From assembly GCA_017396555.1 (NCBI GenBank), contig JAFQLS010000055.1, positions 1-44,213 on the forward strand: a DNA stretch of 44,213 nt, given 5' to 3'. Both the position numbers and the translations under genes were made by a program. Below are positions 42,985 through 44,213 of this stretch, piece after piece. Under the pieces are notes generated by a model. The model was not told the DNA's origin. It worked only from the letters and a program-made list of their open reading frames with translations, and ran no database searches. Numbering within the stretch: position 1 is the stretch's first letter; each line of letters opens with the position of its first letter. Source of the DNA: Lachnospiraceae bacterium. GTDB taxonomy: Bacteria; Bacillota; Clostridia; Lachnospirales; Lachnospiraceae.

Positions 42985-43012
42985 CGGCTGTGACATTGAT
43001 TGTTCACAGCCG
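42985..43012. terminator. Bidirectional terminator hairpin between convergent genes
   Basis: A perfect 9-bp stem CGGCTGTGA/TCACAGCCG (42985-42993, 43004-43012) with a 10-nt loop lies between the convergent paralogue 2 and lipoprotein genes. Both sides have only modest U-content (TCAAATTGT and CCTTGTCTTTAT). Confidence 0.65.
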
Positions 43013-43043
43013 TCAAATTGTATATAAGTTCTTGTTTGTAAGT

Positions 43044-43931
43044 TTATTCTTCAACTATAAGATTATCCGTTGCACCATGTTCAATAAAATACTTGTGAGC
43101 ATAGGAATCTTTTTTGACATATATTTTAGTCTCATTAATTGTTGATTCATCCTCAATATTAGTAATTAATCTTTCACCCATTTTTTTTACTGATTTTGGA
43201 AAATGAATCTCGCTTACGCCTGTTAAATCAAAAGCACCATCACCTATTTCTTCAACCCCCTCTTCTATATACATACAATCCATTAATTCGCCGGAAAAAG
43301 CATATTCATCTATTTTTTTGAATGTACCAGGAATAGTTATTTTTTTAATTTCTTGAAAGCCGTTGAATGATATTAACACTTTTAAATCAGATGGAAGAGT
43401 TATTTCATCGTCATATCCCACATATATTATTGTTCCATCCTCTTCAACAACATAACCATCCTCATCGGCTATAGTTCTATAGTAAGAAGGCGTATTATAA
43501 TAGTCTTCGCTAGACTCTAGAACCTGCTGTCTGCTTTCGTATAACTCGCGAGGTTTTCCGGCTCTATCAGCATACATAAATTTTACACCGTAGTCAGTAT
43601 ATTTGATTCTGTATTTGCCTTTGACAACTCCGTCACTATCTGTCATTGTTACTACGTTATTTTCAACCGTATAGCTTCCGCTATGATCATACATATTGTC
43701 TTCCCTGCTTTCTTCAATATATTTATAACAGCCATTTTCTTTAAAGCTCCAGACATTAAATCTATCATCATTTCTCAGTTCATACCATGTGCCTACTATG
43801 GAATTAGCAGTTCTGGTAGACCTTTCGGTTGTAGTTTCTGTTGGTGAGTTAGTCTGAGTTTCAGTTGTTTCCTCACTATTACAAGCAGTTAATAATATTA
43901 GGCACATTATTATTACAATAAAATTTTTCAT
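43044..43931 (-). CDS. Lipoprotein with lipocalin-like and BspA-type leucine-rich repeat regions
   Basis: 295 residues. A lipoprotein signal peptide ends in the lipobox LLTAC with C17 as the lipidated residue, followed by a Thr/Glu-rich linker (18-42). About 45-125 begins with SIVGTWYELRNDD, a pattern of lipocalin-like/DUF5640-type small beta domains. About 160-275 contains BspA-type LRR_5 repeats (EITLPSDLKVLISFNGFQEIKKITIPGTFKKIDEYAFSG). The ATG has AAGGAGAC upstream, and that site overlaps the stop codon of the gene before it. The protein should face the outside of the cell membrane; its ligand is unknown. Confidence 0.82.
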   Translation of the reverse strand: MKNFIVIIMCLILLTACNSEETTETQTNSPTETTTERSTRTANSIVGTWYELRNDDRFNVWSFKENGCYKYIEESREDNMYDHSGSYTVENNVVTMTDSDGVVKGKYRIKYTDYGVKFMYADRAGKPRELYESRQQVLESSEDYYNTPSYYRTIADEDGYVVEEDGTIIYVGYDDEITLPSDLKVLISFNGFQEIKKITIPGTFKKIDEYAFSGELMDCMYIEEGVEEIGDGAFDLTGVSEIHFPKSVKKMGERLITNIEDESTINETKIYVKKDSYAHKYFIEHGATDNLIVEE

Positions 43932-43945
43932 AAATTTTAGTCTCC

Positions 43946-44212
43946 TTATTTAAATATCAGAGCTACATCAAATATGCAATAGTAGCCGATTGGTTCATCG
44001 CAACTAGTTTTTTTCACATTATCGCTACCATCCACATATGGTCTTGCTCCAGATTCAAATATACCATATAGAAATACTCCATTCAAACTTATCTGTTCTA
44101 TCATAGGTGGAAAAGTTATAGTTTTATATGGGTCTTCTCTTATTATTTCTAATGTACCATAAAATCTTTCTGTTGCAGTATAATAATCTGTAAGGTTATA
44201 ACAATATATTTT
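43946..44212 (-). CDS. Hypothetical protein, C-terminal 88 residues only (cut by window edge)
   Basis: An open minus-strand frame runs from the right edge of the window to TAA at 43946-43948. The visible part has alternating aromatic and polar residues (FYGTLEIIREDPYKTITFPPMIEQISLNGVFLYGIFESGARPYVDGS) and two cysteines (the TSCDEPIGYYC stretch), suggesting a beta-rich exported protein. Its stop overlaps the ribosome site of the lipoprotein gene, so the two form one operon with this gene first. The family is not recognisable from the fragment, and no start codon is visible in the window. Confidence 0.65.
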   Translation of the reverse strand, partial: KIYCYNLTDYYTATERFYGTLEIIREDPYKTITFPPMIEQISLNGVFLYGIFESGARPYVDGSDNVKKTSCDEPIGYYCIFDVALIFK

Positions 44213-44213
44213 A

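Overview
The window looks like chromosomal DNA of a low-GC, strictly fermentative member of the Clostridia, most likely a Lachnospiraceae gut species (Lachnospira/Eubacterium eligens type). The grounds are AT-rich codon use, strong GGAGG ribosome sites, a V-type rather than F-type ATPase operon, ferredoxin-dependent 2-oxoacid oxidoreductases, an agr-type peptide signalling locus and lysine-rich surface proteins with Ig-like domains. The genus is inference; no rRNA or marker search was possible.

Layout. 1-1.5 kb: the tail of a probable Rpn-type nuclease, an unknown small protein and a Cro/CI regulator. 1.6-4.2 kb: galM and a DacF-type D,D-carboxypeptidase. 4.2-12.7 kb, minus strand: a nine-gene V-type ATPase operon transcribed stalk-C-I-K-F-E-A-B-D. 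12.9-15 kb: trmB and an AI-2E/PerM-family permease, facing each other over a shared hairpin. 15.1 kb: tRNA-Lys(CUU) with a near-consensus promoter.

15.3-18.9 kb: a complete quorum-sensing locus, namely a double-HTH regulator, an AgrC-type kinase, an AgrA-type LytTR regulator, a 45-residue AgrD-like pro-peptide (predicted ring C-F-F-L-L) and the AgrB processing protease. A pair of near-identical 9-bp repeats 22 bp apart lies upstream of agrD. A hairpin covers the agrD ribosome site, and a terminator-like hairpin separates agrD from agrB.

19-26.8 kb: a probable operon for 2-oxoacid/aryl-acid metabolism: a degenerate phosphoribosyltransferase, iorA, iorB, paaK-like ligase, ACT-domain protein, amidohydrolase, an unknown protein, a RelQ-type alarmone synthetase and a D-2-hydroxyacid dehydrogenase. 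IorAB would turn aryl-pyruvates into aryl-acetyl-CoA, the ligase can interconvert the acid and its CoA ester, and the dehydrogenase could reduce 2-oxoacids to hydroxyacids.

26.8-31.5 kb, minus strand: a Cro/CI regulator, an acyl-CoA ligase, then hflK/hflC behind a small membrane protein. 31.66-32.13 kb: a GC-richer, apparently non-coding composite of hairpins, a 23-bp inverted repeat and about five degenerate 51-54 bp tandem units. 32.2-36.5 kb: an aconitase-family hydratase and the glycogen branching enzyme. 36.7-43 kb: three secreted proteins, two of them tandem paralogues. 43-44.2 kb, minus strand: a lipoprotein with BspA-type repeats and the 3' end of a further gene cut by the window edge.

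No rRNA, CRISPR array, transposase with terminal repeats or replication origin was seen.
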